DNA of 33,083 nucleotides from Stenotrophomonas geniculata ATCC 19374 = JCM 13324 (lineage in GTDB: Bacteria > Pseudomonadota > Gammaproteobacteria > Xanthomonadales > Xanthomonadaceae). This document shows, in pieces, positions 7,428 to 16,390 of the stretch (positions are counted from its first letter, which is position 1; every line of letters begins with the position of its first letter). Location: positions 1 to 33,083 of the forward strand of contig NZ_LLXT01000131.1 in NCBI RefSeq assembly GCF_001431625.1, given 5' to 3'. The position numbers and the translations under genes were made by a program. The notes under the pieces are model-generated. The model was not told the origin of the DNA and did not search any database. It was given only the letters and a program-made list of their open reading frames with translations.

Positions 7428-9017
7428 ATGATTGATCAGACAGTCGTAGAACTGTCGCGGCTGCAATTCGCGCTGACCGCGATGTACCACTTCCTATTCG
7501 TACCCCTCACCCTTGGCCTGTCGTTCATGGTGGCCATCATGGAGAGCGTGTACGTGATGACCGGCAAGGAGATCTGGCGCAGGATGACCCTGTTCTGGGG
7601 CGTCCTGTTCGGCATCAACTTCGCCATGGGCGTCGCCACCGGCATCGTCATGGAATTCCAGTTCGGCATGAACTGGTCCTACTACAGTCACTACGTGGGT
7701 GACATCTTCGGCGCGCCGCTGGCGATCGAAGGCCTGATGGCCTTCTTCCTGGAAGCCACCTTCGTCGGCCTGTTCTTCTTCGGCTGGAACCGCCTGAGCA
7801 AGGTCAAGCACCTGATGGTGACCTGGCTGATGGCACTGGGCACCAACCTGTCGGCGATCTGGATCCTGGTCGCCAACGGCTGGATGCAGAACCCGACCGG
7901 TGCAGTGTTCAATCCGGAAACCATGCGCATGGAAGTGGTCGACTTCATGGCGGTGGTGTTCAACCCGGTGGCGCAGGCCAAGTTCGTGCACACCGTCAGC
8001 GCCGGCTACGTGACCGGTGCGGTGTTCGTGATGGCGATCAGCGCGCTGTTCCTGCTGCGCAACAAGCACAAGGACCTGGCCCGACGTTCGTTCGCGGTGG
8101 CCGCGGCGTTCGGCCTGCTGTCCTCGCTGTCGGTGGTGGTGCTGGGTGACGAGAGTGGCTACGCCGCCAGCGAACACCAGAAGATGAAGCTGGCCGCGAT
8201 CGAAGCGATGTGGGAGACCGAGCGTGCGCCGGCCGACTTCACCGCCTTCGGCATCCCGAACCAGGACACCCACCAGAACGACTACGCGGTGAAGATCCCG
8301 TACCTGATGGGCCTGATCGCCACCCGTTCGTTGAACCAGCCGATTCCGGGCATCCTGGAACTGGTCGAGCGCGCCGAACACCGCGTGCGTGGCGGCCAGC
8401 TGGCCTACGGCGCGCTGGAACGCCTGCGTGCGAACAAGAACGACGTCGAAGCACGCGAGATGTTCGACCGCCACTGGCAGGACCTGGGCCACGGCCTGCT
8501 GCTCAAGCGCTATCGCGATGACATCCTCAACGCCACCCCGCAGGAGATCTCGCAGGCGGCGATGGACACCGTGCCGCGCGTGATGCCGCTGTTCTGGACC
8601 TTCCGCGTGATGGCCGGCCTCGGCTTCTACCTGATCGCCTTCTTCGCACTGGCCTTCTACTACTCCTGCCGCAACAACTTCCAGGACAAGCGCTGGTTCC
8701 TCAAGCTGGCCCTGTGGACGCTGCCGGCACCGTGGATCGCGATCGAGTGCGGCTGGTTCGTGGCCGAGTATGGTCGCCAGCCGTGGGCGGTCGATGGCGT
8801 GCTGCCGACCTTCTATGCGGCATCGGGCCTGGCCCTGCATGAAATCGTGCTGACCCTGGCCGGCTTCACCGCGATCTACACCGCGCTGATCATGGTCGAG
8901 ATCAAGCTGATGCTCAAGGCGATCCGCAAGGGGCCGGACGAACTGCTGCCGTCGCTGCAGTCGCCCCAGCCGCATGCTTCCCACAATGCCTCGGCGCCCG
9001 CCGCCGGCCAGGCCTGA
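7428..9017 (+). CDS. cydA: Cytochrome bd-I type quinol oxidase subunit I
   Basis: Haem-bearing subunit of the cytochrome bd terminal oxidase: oxidises quinol and reduces O2 to water in the inner membrane, with high oxygen affinity. It is 529 aa, close to the long-Q-loop E. coli form. Haem ligands match by alignment: His21 (E. coli H19), His188 (H186) and Met395 (M393). Glu101 and Glu109 correspond to E99 and E107, and Lys254 and Glu259 in the Q-loop correspond to quinol-site residues K252 and E257. GRQPW at 449-453 is the conserved family signature. Start ATG follows GAGG at 7414-7417. First gene of cydABX and divergent from cydDC. Confidence 0.97.
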   Translation: MIDQTVVELSRLQFALTAMYHFLFVPLTLGLSFMVAIMESVYVMTGKEIWRRMTLFWGVLFGINFAMGVATGIVMEFQFGMNWSYYSHYVGDIFGAPLAIEGLMAFFLEATFVGLFFFGWNRLSKVKHLMVTWLMALGTNLSAIWILVANGWMQNPTGAVFNPETMRMEVVDFMAVVFNPVAQAKFVHTVSAGYVTGAVFVMAISALFLLRNKHKDLARRSFAVAAAFGLLSSLSVVVLGDESGYAASEHQKMKLAAIEAMWETERAPADFTAFGIPNQDTHQNDYAVKIPYLMGLIATRSLNQPIPGILELVERAEHRVRGGQLAYGALERLRANKNDVEAREMFDRHWQDLGHGLLLKRYRDDILNATPQEISQAAMDTVPRVMPLFWTFRVMAGLGFYLIAFFALAFYYSCRNNFQDKRWFLKLALWTLPAPWIAIECGWFVAEYGRQPWAVDGVLPTFYAASGLALHEIVLTLAGFTAIYTALIMVEIKLMLKAIRKGPDELLPSLQSPQPHASHNASAPAAGQA

Positions 9018-9032
9018 GGCAGGAGAACCAAG

Positions 9033-10184
9033 ATGGACTTCATTCTTCTGGACTACACCACGCTGCGCGTGATCTGGTGGCTGCTGCTCGGCATCCTGCT
9101 GATCGGTTTCGCCGTGATGGATGGTTTCGACCTGGGAGTGGGCACCCTGCTGCCCTTCGTCGCCCGCACTGACGCCGAACGCCGCCGGGTGATCAACACC
9201 ATCGGCCCGGTCTGGGAAGGCAACCAGGTGTGGCTGATCCTGGGCGGTGGCGCGATCTTCGCCGCCTGGCCGCCACTGTATGCGGTCAGCTTCTCTGGCT
9301 TCTACCTGGCGATGTTCGTGATCCTGTTCGCCCTGATCCTGCGTCCGGTCGGCTTCAAGTTCCGCAGCAAGATGCCCAGCGAACGCTGGCGCAACACCTG
9401 GGACTGGGCGCTGTTCATCGGTGGCTTCATCCCGGCGCTGATCATGGGCGTGGCGGTGGGCAACGTGGTGCTGGGCGTGCCGTTCCACTTCGATGACAGC
9501 ATGCGCATCTTCTACACCGGCTCGTTCTTCGGCCTGCTGATGCCCTTCGCGCTGCTGGCCGGCCTGCTCAGCGTGTCGATGCTGGTCGCCCACGGTGCCG
9601 CCATGCTGGTGCTGAAGACCGACGGCCCGGTGGCCGAACGTGCAGCCCGTTTCGGCAGCATCGCCGCGATCATCGCCTTCGTGCTGTTCGCAGTGGGCGG
9701 TGCCTGGGTGGCCTTCGGCCTGCCGGGTTACCAGATCACCTCGCAGGTGGTTACCGATGGCGCCACCAATCCGCTGCTGAAGACCGCCGAACTCGGCGCC
9801 GCCGGTGGCTGGATGCGCAACTACAGCGCGATGCCAGCCACGATCCTGGCACCGCTGCTGGGCCTGGCCGGCCTGCTGGCCAGTGCGGTGCTGCTGCGTG
9901 CCCGTCGCGGCGGGCTGGCCTTCATCGCTTCCGGTGCGGCCATCGCCGGCATCATCCTGACCGTCGGTTTCGCCATCTTCCCGTTCCTGCTGCCGTCCTC
10001 GAGCCAGCCCACCTCCAGCCTGACCGTGTGGGACGCCTCGTCCAGCCACCTGACCCTGTGGATCATGCTGCTGGCCACGGCGGTGTTCCTGCCGATCATC
10101 CTCGCCTACACCACCTGGGTGTACCGCGTGCTCAAGGGCAAGACCACCACCGAAGAGATGGGCAACAACCCGAACGCTTACTGA
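9033..10184 (+). CDS. cydB: Cytochrome bd quinol oxidase subunit II
   Basis: Subunit II of cytochrome bd, which scaffolds CydA in the membrane. The protein is 383 aa with about nine hydrophobic helices. The conserved N-terminal MDGFDLGVG (29-37) and the WEGNQVWL motif near residue 61 identify it. A good Shine-Dalgarno AGGAGA (9021-9026) precedes the ATG, 15 nt after the cydA stop. It is followed by a perfect hairpin and then cydX. Confidence 0.97.
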   Translation: MDFILLDYTTLRVIWWLLLGILLIGFAVMDGFDLGVGTLLPFVARTDAERRRVINTIGPVWEGNQVWLILGGGAIFAAWPPLYAVSFSGFYLAMFVILFALILRPVGFKFRSKMPSERWRNTWDWALFIGGFIPALIMGVAVGNVVLGVPFHFDDSMRIFYTGSFFGLLMPFALLAGLLSVSMLVAHGAAMLVLKTDGPVAERAARFGSIAAIIAFVLFAVGGAWVAFGLPGYQITSQVVTDGATNPLLKTAELGAAGGWMRNYSAMPATILAPLLGLAGLLASAVLLRARRGGLAFIASGAAIAGIILTVGFAIFPFLLPSSSQPTSSLTVWDASSSHLTLWIMLLATAVFLPIILAYTTWVYRVLKGKTTTEEMGNNPNAY

Positions 10185-10189
10185 TTGAC

Positions 10190-10216
10190 GGTGTGCCGGC
10201 CCACGGCCGGCACACC
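10190..10216 (+). promoter_or_regulatory. Perfect intercistronic hairpin between cydB and cydX
   Basis: The 12-bp arm GGTGTGCCGGCC at 10190-10201 and its exact complement at 10205-10216 enclose the 3-nt loop CAC. It starts 5 nt after the cydB stop and ends 7 nt before the cydX Shine-Dalgarno. There is no T-run, so it is not a normal terminator. It lacks a GTAG end, so it is not a SMAG. It could stop 3' exonucleases or set the cydX to cydAB ratio (inference). Confidence 0.75.
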
Positions 10217-10237
10217 CTTGAACAAAGGAGATCGACC

Positions 10238-10354
10238 ATGTGGTATTTCGCCTGGATTCTCGGCGCCGGCCTCGCCTCGACGGTGGCCATCCTCAACGGC
10301 ATGTGGTTCGAAGCCCGCGAGCAGAACCGTATCGAGAAAGAAAATCGTCGCTGA
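10238..10354 (+). CDS. cydX: Cytochrome bd small subunit CydX (YbgT family)
   Basis: A 38-aa single-helix membrane protein that stabilises the haem environment of cytochrome bd. It begins MWYFAWILGAGLA, with the helix at about residues 3-22, and ends in a charged tail (EARE...EKENRR). This is the standard CydX/YbgT pattern, with W6 and GxGLA conserved and a Glu just after the helix. A strong Shine-Dalgarno AAAGGAG (10224-10230) lies 7 nt before the ATG. It is the third gene of cydABX. No terminator is seen after it, so transcripts may read into the tRNA-Pro region. Confidence 0.93.
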   Translation: MWYFAWILGAGLASTVAILNGMWFEAREQNRIEKENRR

Positions 10355-10368
10355 GCTGTAAAAAAACC

Positions 10369-10397
10369 TTGCCGCCTTGGCCTTCACACGGTATCTT
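10369..10397 (+). promoter_or_regulatory. Promoter of first tRNA-Pro gene
   Basis: -35 TTGCCG (10369-10374), 17-bp spacer, -10 TATCTT (10392-10397), then a GC-rich discriminator AGGCGGC as expected of stringently controlled stable-RNA promoters. The tRNA begins 12 nt further on. Confidence 0.75.
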
Positions 10398-10409
10398 AGG
10401 CGGCTCCTT

Positions 10410-10486
<77 letters not shown>

Positions 10487-10504
10487 CTCACGTGGTCGCA
10501 TTGA

Positions 10505-10532
10505 AGCCTGGTGAAGTCGTCCAGGCTTTTTT
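10505..10532 (+). terminator. Intrinsic terminator after tRNA-Pro copy 1
   Basis: Stem AGCCTGG/CCAGGCT with a 9-nt loop, followed by six T residues (10527-10532). Confidence 0.85.
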
Positions 10533-10584
10533 GTTCCCTGAAGTGGCACTGCTTCGGCAGTGTGAAGAAAACAGCATTCACCCC

Positions 10585-10613
10585 TTGCCGCCATCGGGGT
10601 GAATCGCTAGAAT
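10585..10613 (+). promoter_or_regulatory. Promoter of second tRNA-Pro gene
   Basis: -35 TTGCCG (10585-10590), exactly 17 bp spacer, -10 TAGAAT (10608-10613), then the same AGGCGGC discriminator as the first copy. The -35 and flanks are shared with the first promoter while the spacer has diverged. Confidence 0.75.
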
Positions 10614-10626
10614 AGGCGGCTCCCTT

Positions 10627-10703
<77 letters not shown>

Positions 10704-10722
10704 CTTCGGTGGTCACCAAGAA

Positions 10723-10756
10723 GCCTGGAAGACATCACTGTCCTCCGGGTTTTTTT
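10723..10756 (+). terminator. Intrinsic terminator after tRNA-Pro copy 2
   Basis: Stem CCTGGAAGACA pairing with TGTCCTCCGGG (one A-C mismatch, one T-G pair), then seven T residues (10750-10756). It is related to, but diverged from, the terminator of copy 1. Confidence 0.75.
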
Positions 10757-10925
10757 GTGCCAAGCGCCGGGCCACCCGCATGACGGGACCTTGCCCGGCA
10801 GCGCACGTACAATGGCCGCGCTGCCGGCCCACCTGCAGCCCCCACCCCCACCTGCCGCTTCGGCGTAGACCGATGCCGGCGCTGCATGCCGTTGCTGCGG
10901 CGTGCGACACCTGCAAGGACCACCG

Positions 10926-12131
10926 ATGAGTTCCTCCACTTCCGATTCGCCGTCGCTGCTGCACGGTCGCGTCCTCGCGTTTGCCGCGATCCTGCTGGCA
11001 GCGGTCAACCTGCGCACGGCGGTCACCTCGATCACCCCGCTGCTGGACGTGCTCGGCCAGCAGTTCGGCTTCGGCACCACCATGACCGGCGTGCTGGGCA
11101 TGCTGCCGACCGCCTCGTTCGCGCTGTTCGGCGTGGCTACGCCGGCACTGGCGCGGCGCCTCGGCCTGGAGCGCACCACCCTGCTGGCGATGGTGATGGC
11201 GATGGCCGGCCTGCTGCTGCGCTCCAGCGCCGGCAACGTCGGCACGCTGTTGCTGGGTTCGGTGCTGGCGCTGGCCGGCATGGGCATCGGCAACGTGGTC
11301 GTGCCGCCGCTGGTGAAGCGTTACTTCGCCAACAAGGTCGGCACCATGAGTACGCTCTACATCAGTGTGCTGCAGCTGGGCACGATGCTGCCGGCGCTGC
11401 TCGCGGTGCCGATGGCCAACGCTGCCGGCTGGCGCGTGTCGCTGGGCATGTGGGCGCTGCTGGCACTGGCCGCCGCACTGCCCTGGCTGGTGCTGGCCAA
11501 GCGCGCGCCGAAGCCGCAGGCCGACGCCACCGACCCCACCGCGCAGCCGCATGGCAAGGTCTGGCGCACGTCGCTGGGCTGGAGCATGACGCTCATGTTC
11601 GGCATGACCTCGCTGATGACCTACTCGATGTTCACCTGGCTGCCGCGCATCGTGGTCGAGGCCGGTGGCACGCCCGCGTTCGGCGGCGTGATGGTGGCCG
11701 TGTTCTCGGCACTGGGCCTGCTACCGTCGCTGGTCATCCCGTCGATGGCGGTGCGCCTGCAGAACCCGTTCCCGCTGGTACTGATCGGCTTCTTCTCGTT
11801 CGTGATCGCCTTCACCGGCCTGCTGCTGGCACCGATGAAGGCCCCGCTGCTGTGGGCCTGCCTGCTCGGCGTCGGTCCGTCCACCTTCCCGCTGGCGCTG
11901 ACCCTGATCAACCTGCGCACCCGCACCCCCACCGGCTCGGCGGCGCTGTCCGGGTTCATGCAGGGTGTGGGCTACAGCTTCAGCTGCCTGGGGCCGTTCC
12001 TGGTCGGCTGGCTGCACACCGTCAGCGACGGCTGGACGATCCCGTTCAGCTTCCTGTTCGGCTGCGCCACCCTGATGCTGTGCGCTTCCTGGGTGGCCTG
12101 CAAGCCGCGCAAGCTGGAAGACCTCTGGTAA
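10926..12131 (+). CDS. MFS transporter, CynX/NimT family
   Basis: Predicted 12-helix inner-membrane transporter of 401 aa. The N-terminal motif VNLRTAVTSITPLLDVL in the first helix is characteristic of the CynX/NimT group (cyanate transport protein CynX, nitroimidazole resistance). The substrate cannot be told from sequence. The ATG at 10926 was chosen because an AAGG Shine-Dalgarno (10916-10919) precedes it; a GTG at 10902 would add eight residues. No cyanase or other cyn gene is nearby. Flanked by the tRNA-Pro terminator and a hairpin at 12137-12163, so it is probably monocistronic. Confidence 0.88.
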   Translation: MSSSTSDSPSLLHGRVLAFAAILLAAVNLRTAVTSITPLLDVLGQQFGFGTTMTGVLGMLPTASFALFGVATPALARRLGLERTTLLAMVMAMAGLLLRSSAGNVGTLLLGSVLALAGMGIGNVVVPPLVKRYFANKVGTMSTLYISVLQLGTMLPALLAVPMANAAGWRVSLGMWALLALAAALPWLVLAKRAPKPQADATDPTAQPHGKVWRTSLGWSMTLMFGMTSLMTYSMFTWLPRIVVEAGGTPAFGGVMVAVFSALGLLPSLVIPSMAVRLQNPFPLVLIGFFSFVIAFTGLLLAPMKAPLLWACLLGVGPSTFPLALTLINLRTRTPTGSAALSGFMQGVGYSFSCLGPFLVGWLHTVSDGWTIPFSFLFGCATLMLCASWVACKPRKLEDLW

Positions 12132-12136
12132 GCCGC

Positions 12137-12163
12137 ATGGGGCCAGCAACCGGCCCCATCTAC
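12137..12163 (-). repeat. SMAG-like hairpin after the MFS gene
   Basis: ATGGGGCC (12137-12144) and GGCCCCAT (12152-12159) form a perfect 8-bp stem, then CTAC. Read on the minus strand this is GTAG followed by a palindrome, the SMAG layout with a different stem. It could equally be a 3'-end hairpin of the MFS gene; no T-run follows. Confidence 0.5.
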
Positions 12164-12168
12164 CGCTC

Positions 12169-12203
12169 GTCAGCCCGTTTGCGCATTTTGACGCCGGGCT
12201 GAC
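12169..12203. promoter_or_regulatory. Inverted repeat in the pga upstream region
   Basis: GTCAGCCCG (12169-12177) and its exact complement CGGGCTGAC (12195-12203) are separated by 17 nt. It could be an operator or a weak terminator. The rest of the 342-bp gap 12132-12473 also holds hairpins at about 12267-12281 and 12351-12369 and the Clp site at 12418; no coding sequence is supported there. Confidence 0.4.
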
Positions 12204-12417
12204 AATTCCGGGCGGATAGTGCCCACGAATGCCCATCCTTGCCGCGTGCCGGCATCGGGCATGGGGGCGGCAGCGCCGCCCAGGCCACCACTCGGTGCGC
12301 GGGGGACTCTCGTTTCAGACAAGACATTGCAGGTCGCTGTCCTGGTTTCGCCCATCCCTGCTGGATGGGAGTTCGCGAGGGGAGTGACGCAGGCCACGGC
12401 CACCCCAAAATCTGGCA

Positions 12418-12433
12418 TGTGATGTGCGTCACA
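12418..12433 (+). promoter_or_regulatory. Clp/CRP-type operator upstream of pgaA
   Basis: TGTGA-TGTGCG-TCACA is a perfect match to the CRP consensus TGTGA-N6-TCACA. In Xanthomonas and Stenotrophomonas the CRP homologue Clp uses this consensus, and c-di-GMP reduces its DNA binding. The site is centred 48 bp before the pgaA ATG, too close for ordinary class II activation with a normal leader, so repression is at least as likely as activation (inference). Confidence 0.7.
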
Positions 12434-12473
12434 TTTTTCAGGTTGTCTGGTTCGGAAGCCAAGGGGGTCCCCA

Positions 12474-14501
12474 ATGGTTGTCCACCGCCGGCTGGCGCTC
12501 TGCGTCGGCCTTGCCTGTACCGCCCTGGCCTGGGCCAGCAGTGCTGCCCCGCCCGACCGCGAGGCGGCCCTGGCCGAGATCGGCCGCTACCGCGACCAGG
12601 CCCGCTGGCTGGATGCCCTCGGCGCCATCGAGCGCGCCAGCCAGCAGCAGCCCAACGACGATCTGCTGTTCAAGCTGCGCGTACTGACCCTGGGCGACAT
12701 CGGCAATGCGTGGCGCGCCTGGGCGCTGTACCAGCAGCGCCCGCAGCTGTTCGACGCTGCACAGAAGCAGCGCATCGAAGGCGACTACCTGGCCAAGCTG
12801 GTGGTCTGGAGCCTGGCCTACAGCAGCAGCGAAGACAGCCGGCTGGAAGAGGCCGAATCAACCCTGGCGCGCATGCAGCGCTACCTGGGCGCCGAAGGCA
12901 CTCCACCCGCGCAGGCGCCACTGCGCATCCGCATGGACCGGCTGATCCTGCTCAACCGGCTGGGCCGCCATGCGCAGGTGCGCGAGGAAGCCCGCGCACT
13001 GCAGGCCGAAGGCCATGCCCTGCCCGACTATGTGCTGCCCGCAGTGGGCGATTCGCTGATGGGCACCCTGCACCCGGAGGAAGCCATTCCGGTGCTGCAG
13101 GCAGCGGTCGCTGGCGATCCAACGCGCGACGCCTCGCATTCGGAACTGGCTTACGCCTACCTGGAAAGCGAGCAGCAGGAAAAGGCCGTCGACCTGCTGC
13201 AGGCGTGGCGCGACAAGGAACCTGCCTGGCGCTGGAGCAACGGGAAGTCGCCGTATCCAAACTGGTCGCGCTACGAGGCCGACCTCAACCTGGCGATGGT
13301 GCGCGCCTACAGCGGTGACCTGCCCACCGCGCAGCGCGATCTGGAATCGATGGTCGACATCGCACCGGGCAACGGCGGCCTGCAGAGTGCGCTGGGCAGT
13401 GTCTACATGATGCGCGGCTGGCCACGCAGGGCGCTGCAGCGGCAACAGATGGCGCATGCGCTGGACCCGCGCGACATCGAGCCACGGCTGGGCATGCAGG
13501 AAGCCTACGTCGCTCTGCAGCGTGATGACCTGGCGCGACCGCTGCACGACGATCTGGTCGCACGCTACCCCACCCAGCCCGCCGTCGAACGCATGGACCA
13601 GGCCTGGCGCGCGCATCGCGGTTGGCAGCTGAAGGCATGGACCGACATCGGACGCAGTTCCGGCGGGAGTGGCACCTCGCCGCTGGGCAACGATGATCGC
13701 CGCTATGGCATGGAGGTCCAGACACCCGTACTCGACGATCGCTGGCGGCTGTTCGTCTTCGCCGACCGGCGCTCGGTCGATTTCCAGGACCAGCGCATCG
13801 ACCCGCTGTGGCTGGGCGCGGGCGTACGCTACCGCTTCGGCCGGCTGGATGCGGAAGCGGCCGTGCTGCGCGCCAACGACCACATTGGCGATACCGGCCT
13901 GCGCGTCGGCGTGGGCTGGCAGTTCAACGACTACTGGCATGCCGGACTGATTGCCGCACGCAATGATCCGGAGGCATCGATGCAGGCGCGCGTGGCCGGC
14001 ATCACCGCTGACAGCGTCAGTGCGCAGGTCGACTATCGGCGCAGCGAACGCACGCACTGGGTGTTCGGCGCCAGTCGCTTCCGTTACGACGATGGCAACC
14101 ATCGCGAACTGTTCAGCACCGCACTTGAACAGCGCCTGCTGACCCGCCCACGGTGGCTGATCGATGGCCTGGCCAGTGCCTACACCAGTCGTGGCAGCCG
14201 CGACGATGCCCCCTACTTCAACCCGAAGCGCGACCGCATGGTCGAGATCGGCCTGCGCATCGACCAGCAACTGTGGCGCCACTACGAACGCCACTTCCGG
14301 CACCGGCTGACCGTCTCGCTGGGCGACTACTGGCAGGACGGCTTCGGCAGTGCGCTGGTGCCGTCGGTGTCGTACATGCACGAGTGGCAGCTGGGCCAGG
14401 GCCGCGTGTTCGAGTATGGCGTGCGCTGGTCGCGGCCGGTCTACGACGGCCATCGCGAACGCCATATCGGCTTCGAAGCCGCACTGCGCTGGGGAGACTG
14501 A
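12474..14501 (+). CDS. pgaA: Poly-beta-1,6-GlcNAc export porin PgaA
   Basis: Outer-membrane porin that exports partly deacetylated poly-N-acetylglucosamine (PNAG), a biofilm adhesin. The 675-aa protein has a signal peptide (about 1-23), a TPR-rich periplasmic superhelix (about 25-380) and a C-terminal beta-barrel (about 385-675) of alternating strands ending in FEAALRWGD. It is shorter than E. coli PgaA (about 807 aa). A purine-rich Shine-Dalgarno AAGGGGG (12461-12467) precedes the ATG. First gene of pgaABCD; the stop is one base before the pgaB ATG. A Clp-type operator lies just upstream. Confidence 0.9.
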   Translation: MVVHRRLALCVGLACTALAWASSAAPPDREAALAEIGRYRDQARWLDALGAIERASQQQPNDDLLFKLRVLTLGDIGNAWRAWALYQQRPQLFDAAQKQRIEGDYLAKLVVWSLAYSSSEDSRLEEAESTLARMQRYLGAEGTPPAQAPLRIRMDRLILLNRLGRHAQVREEARALQAEGHALPDYVLPAVGDSLMGTLHPEEAIPVLQAAVAGDPTRDASHSELAYAYLESEQQEKAVDLLQAWRDKEPAWRWSNGKSPYPNWSRYEADLNLAMVRAYSGDLPTAQRDLESMVDIAPGNGGLQSALGSVYMMRGWPRRALQRQQMAHALDPRDIEPRLGMQEAYVALQRDDLARPLHDDLVARYPTQPAVERMDQAWRAHRGWQLKAWTDIGRSSGGSGTSPLGNDDRRYGMEVQTPVLDDRWRLFVFADRRSVDFQDQRIDPLWLGAGVRYRFGRLDAEAAVLRANDHIGDTGLRVGVGWQFNDYWHAGLIAARNDPEASMQARVAGITADSVSAQVDYRRSERTHWVFGASRFRYDDGNHRELFSTALEQRLLTRPRWLIDGLASAYTSRGSRDDAPYFNPKRDRMVEIGLRIDQQLWRHYERHFRHRLTVSLGDYWQDGFGSALVPSVSYMHEWQLGQGRVFEYGVRWSRPVYDGHRERHIGFEAALRWGD

Positions 14502-14502
14502 C

Positions 14503-16389
14503 ATGACCCGCATCCTGCGCCTGATCGTGCTCCTGCTGCTGTCGGCTGCGCCGCCGGCCTTCGCGCAGCAGGCCCTGCATCTCGATGCGATCGACAACGG
14601 CCTGCTGATCCTCAGCTACCACGACATCCGCGACCAGGTCGCAGCCAAGGGGGATGCCGATACCTATGCGGTGAGCACGCAGAACTTCGCCGCCCACCTG
14701 GACTGGCTGGGGGCACACGGTTACCACCCGGTGTCGCTGTCGCAGGTGATCGCGGCCTCGCAGGGGCGCGCCACGCTGCCTCCGAAACCGGTACTGCTGA
14801 CCTTCGATGACGGCCTGCGCAGCGTCTACGACAAGGCCTTCCCGCTGCTGCAGGCCTACCGCTATCCGGCGCTGGTGGCGGTGATCACCGACTACGTGGA
14901 CATGGCACCGGGCCGCACCATCGACTATGGCTACCGCCCGTTCGGCCGCGACGACTTCATCACCTGGGCACAGCTGAAGCAGATGCACGACAGCGGCCTG
15001 ATCGAGGTGGCCAGCCATACCGACGATCTGCACCACGGGGTGCTTGCCAACCCGCAGGGAAATTCCACCCCTGCTGTCGTGACCCGCATCTACCGACCGG
15101 CCACGCACAGCTACGAGAGCGAGCCACAGTACGAGCAGCGCCTGCGCGCCGATCTCGGCCGCAGTGTGCAACGCATCCAGCAGCACCTGGGCGTGCGCCC
15201 GCGCGCCATCGTCTGGCCTTATGCAGCCTACAACCAGCTGAGCAACGACATTGCCGAGCAGCTGGGCATGCCAGTGTCCTTCGATCTGGAAGGCCGCAGC
15301 ACGCCGGTGGCCAGCGACCTGCATGGCCTGGCGCGCTTCCTGGTCAGCGACAACCCGACCGTGGAGGCGCTGGCCTACGAACTGCGCCGCGACGTCGCGC
15401 TCGATGGCATCCGTGCCCTGCAGATCGACCTGGATGATGTGTACGACCCCGACCCCGCACAGCAGGCGCGCAATCTGGATGCGCTGATCGAGCGGGTCAA
15501 GCGCATCGCGCCGACGCACGTCTACCTGCAGGCGTTCGCCGATCCGGACGGCAACAACACCGCCGATGCACTGTACTTCCCGAACCGCCACATGCCGATG
15601 CGCGCGGACCTGTTCAGCCGCGTTGCCTGGCAGCTGAAATCGCGTGCGGGGGTGAAGGTCTACGCATGGCTGCCGGTGCTCGGCTTCGAGCTGCCCGACC
15701 CGGCGCAGCGCAAGGCGCTGGCGATCCGCAACGGCGATGCCGATGGCATGTACCGGCTGGATTTCACCAACCCGCGAGCGCGCCAGATCATGCTCGACAT
15801 CTACGAGGACCTGGCGGTCAACTCGTACCTCGAGGGCCTGCTGTTCCATGACGATGGCTATCTGCGCGACACCGAGCTGCCCACGCTGGCGGCCGGCGAT
15901 GGAGGCAGCGCACGCACGCAGGCATTGATCGACTTCACCCTGGCACTGCGCAACAGCGCGCAGCACTGGCGGCCGAAGCTGGCCACGGTGCGCAACCTGT
16001 ACGCCGAACCGGTGCTGCGCCCGCAGAGCGAAGCCTGGTTCGCGCAGCGCCTGGACCTGTTCAACAAGGCCTACGACCAGACCGCACTGATGGCGATGCC
16101 GTGGATGGAAGGCAGCAAGCATCCGGAACGCTGGCTCGACCAGCTGTTGGGCGCGGTGCGTGCGCATGATCCACAGCTGCAGCACACCCTGTTCGAACTG
16201 CAGACCGTCGACTGGCGCAGCGGGCAACCGATTCCCGCCGAGCGCCTGCGCGCGCAGATCCGCCAGCTGCAGGCGCAGGGCGTGCACCACTTCGCCTGGT
16301 ACCCGGACGACTTCATCGCCGACCAGCCCTCCACCCGCGATGCCCGCGCGGCGATGTCCGCCGGCAACTTCCCGTACCCGGAGAAGTGA
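14503..16389 (+). CDS. pgaB: PNAG N-deacetylase/hydrolase PgaB
   Basis: Periplasmic enzyme that deacetylates PNAG for export. The 628-aa protein has an N-terminal polysaccharide deacetylase domain with TFDD (Asp102, Asp103) and SHTDDLHH (His172, His177), matching the E. coli metal and catalytic residues by spacing. The C-terminal glycoside-hydrolase-like domain (about 305-620) has FHDD at 448-451. E. coli PgaB is a lipoprotein, but here the signal peptide ends AFAQQ with no lipobox cysteine, so it is probably soluble or anchored otherwise. The ATG at 14503 follows GGGGAG and is one base after the pgaA stop. pgaC follows after another single base. Confidence 0.93.
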   Translation: MTRILRLIVLLLLSAAPPAFAQQALHLDAIDNGLLILSYHDIRDQVAAKGDADTYAVSTQNFAAHLDWLGAHGYHPVSLSQVIAASQGRATLPPKPVLLTFDDGLRSVYDKAFPLLQAYRYPALVAVITDYVDMAPGRTIDYGYRPFGRDDFITWAQLKQMHDSGLIEVASHTDDLHHGVLANPQGNSTPAVVTRIYRPATHSYESEPQYEQRLRADLGRSVQRIQQHLGVRPRAIVWPYAAYNQLSNDIAEQLGMPVSFDLEGRSTPVASDLHGLARFLVSDNPTVEALAYELRRDVALDGIRALQIDLDDVYDPDPAQQARNLDALIERVKRIAPTHVYLQAFADPDGNNTADALYFPNRHMPMRADLFSRVAWQLKSRAGVKVYAWLPVLGFELPDPAQRKALAIRNGDADGMYRLDFTNPRARQIMLDIYEDLAVNSYLEGLLFHDDGYLRDTELPTLAAGDGGSARTQALIDFTLALRNSAQHWRPKLATVRNLYAEPVLRPQSEAWFAQRLDLFNKAYDQTALMAMPWMEGSKHPERWLDQLLGAVRAHDPQLQHTLFELQTVDWRSGQPIPAERLRAQIRQLQAQGVHHFAWYPDDFIADQPSTRDARAAMSAGNFPYPEK

Positions 16390-16390
16390 C

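Noticed and set aside
12188..12220. Promoter TTGACG with GATAGT before pgaA
   Set aside because: The spacing is 21 bp, too long for a standard sigma-70 promoter.
12310..12410. Possible c-di-GMP (GEMM) riboswitch before pgaA
   Set aside because: There is a CCCATCC/GGATGGG hairpin, but the conserved GEMM core sequences around the stems are missing and the order does not fit.
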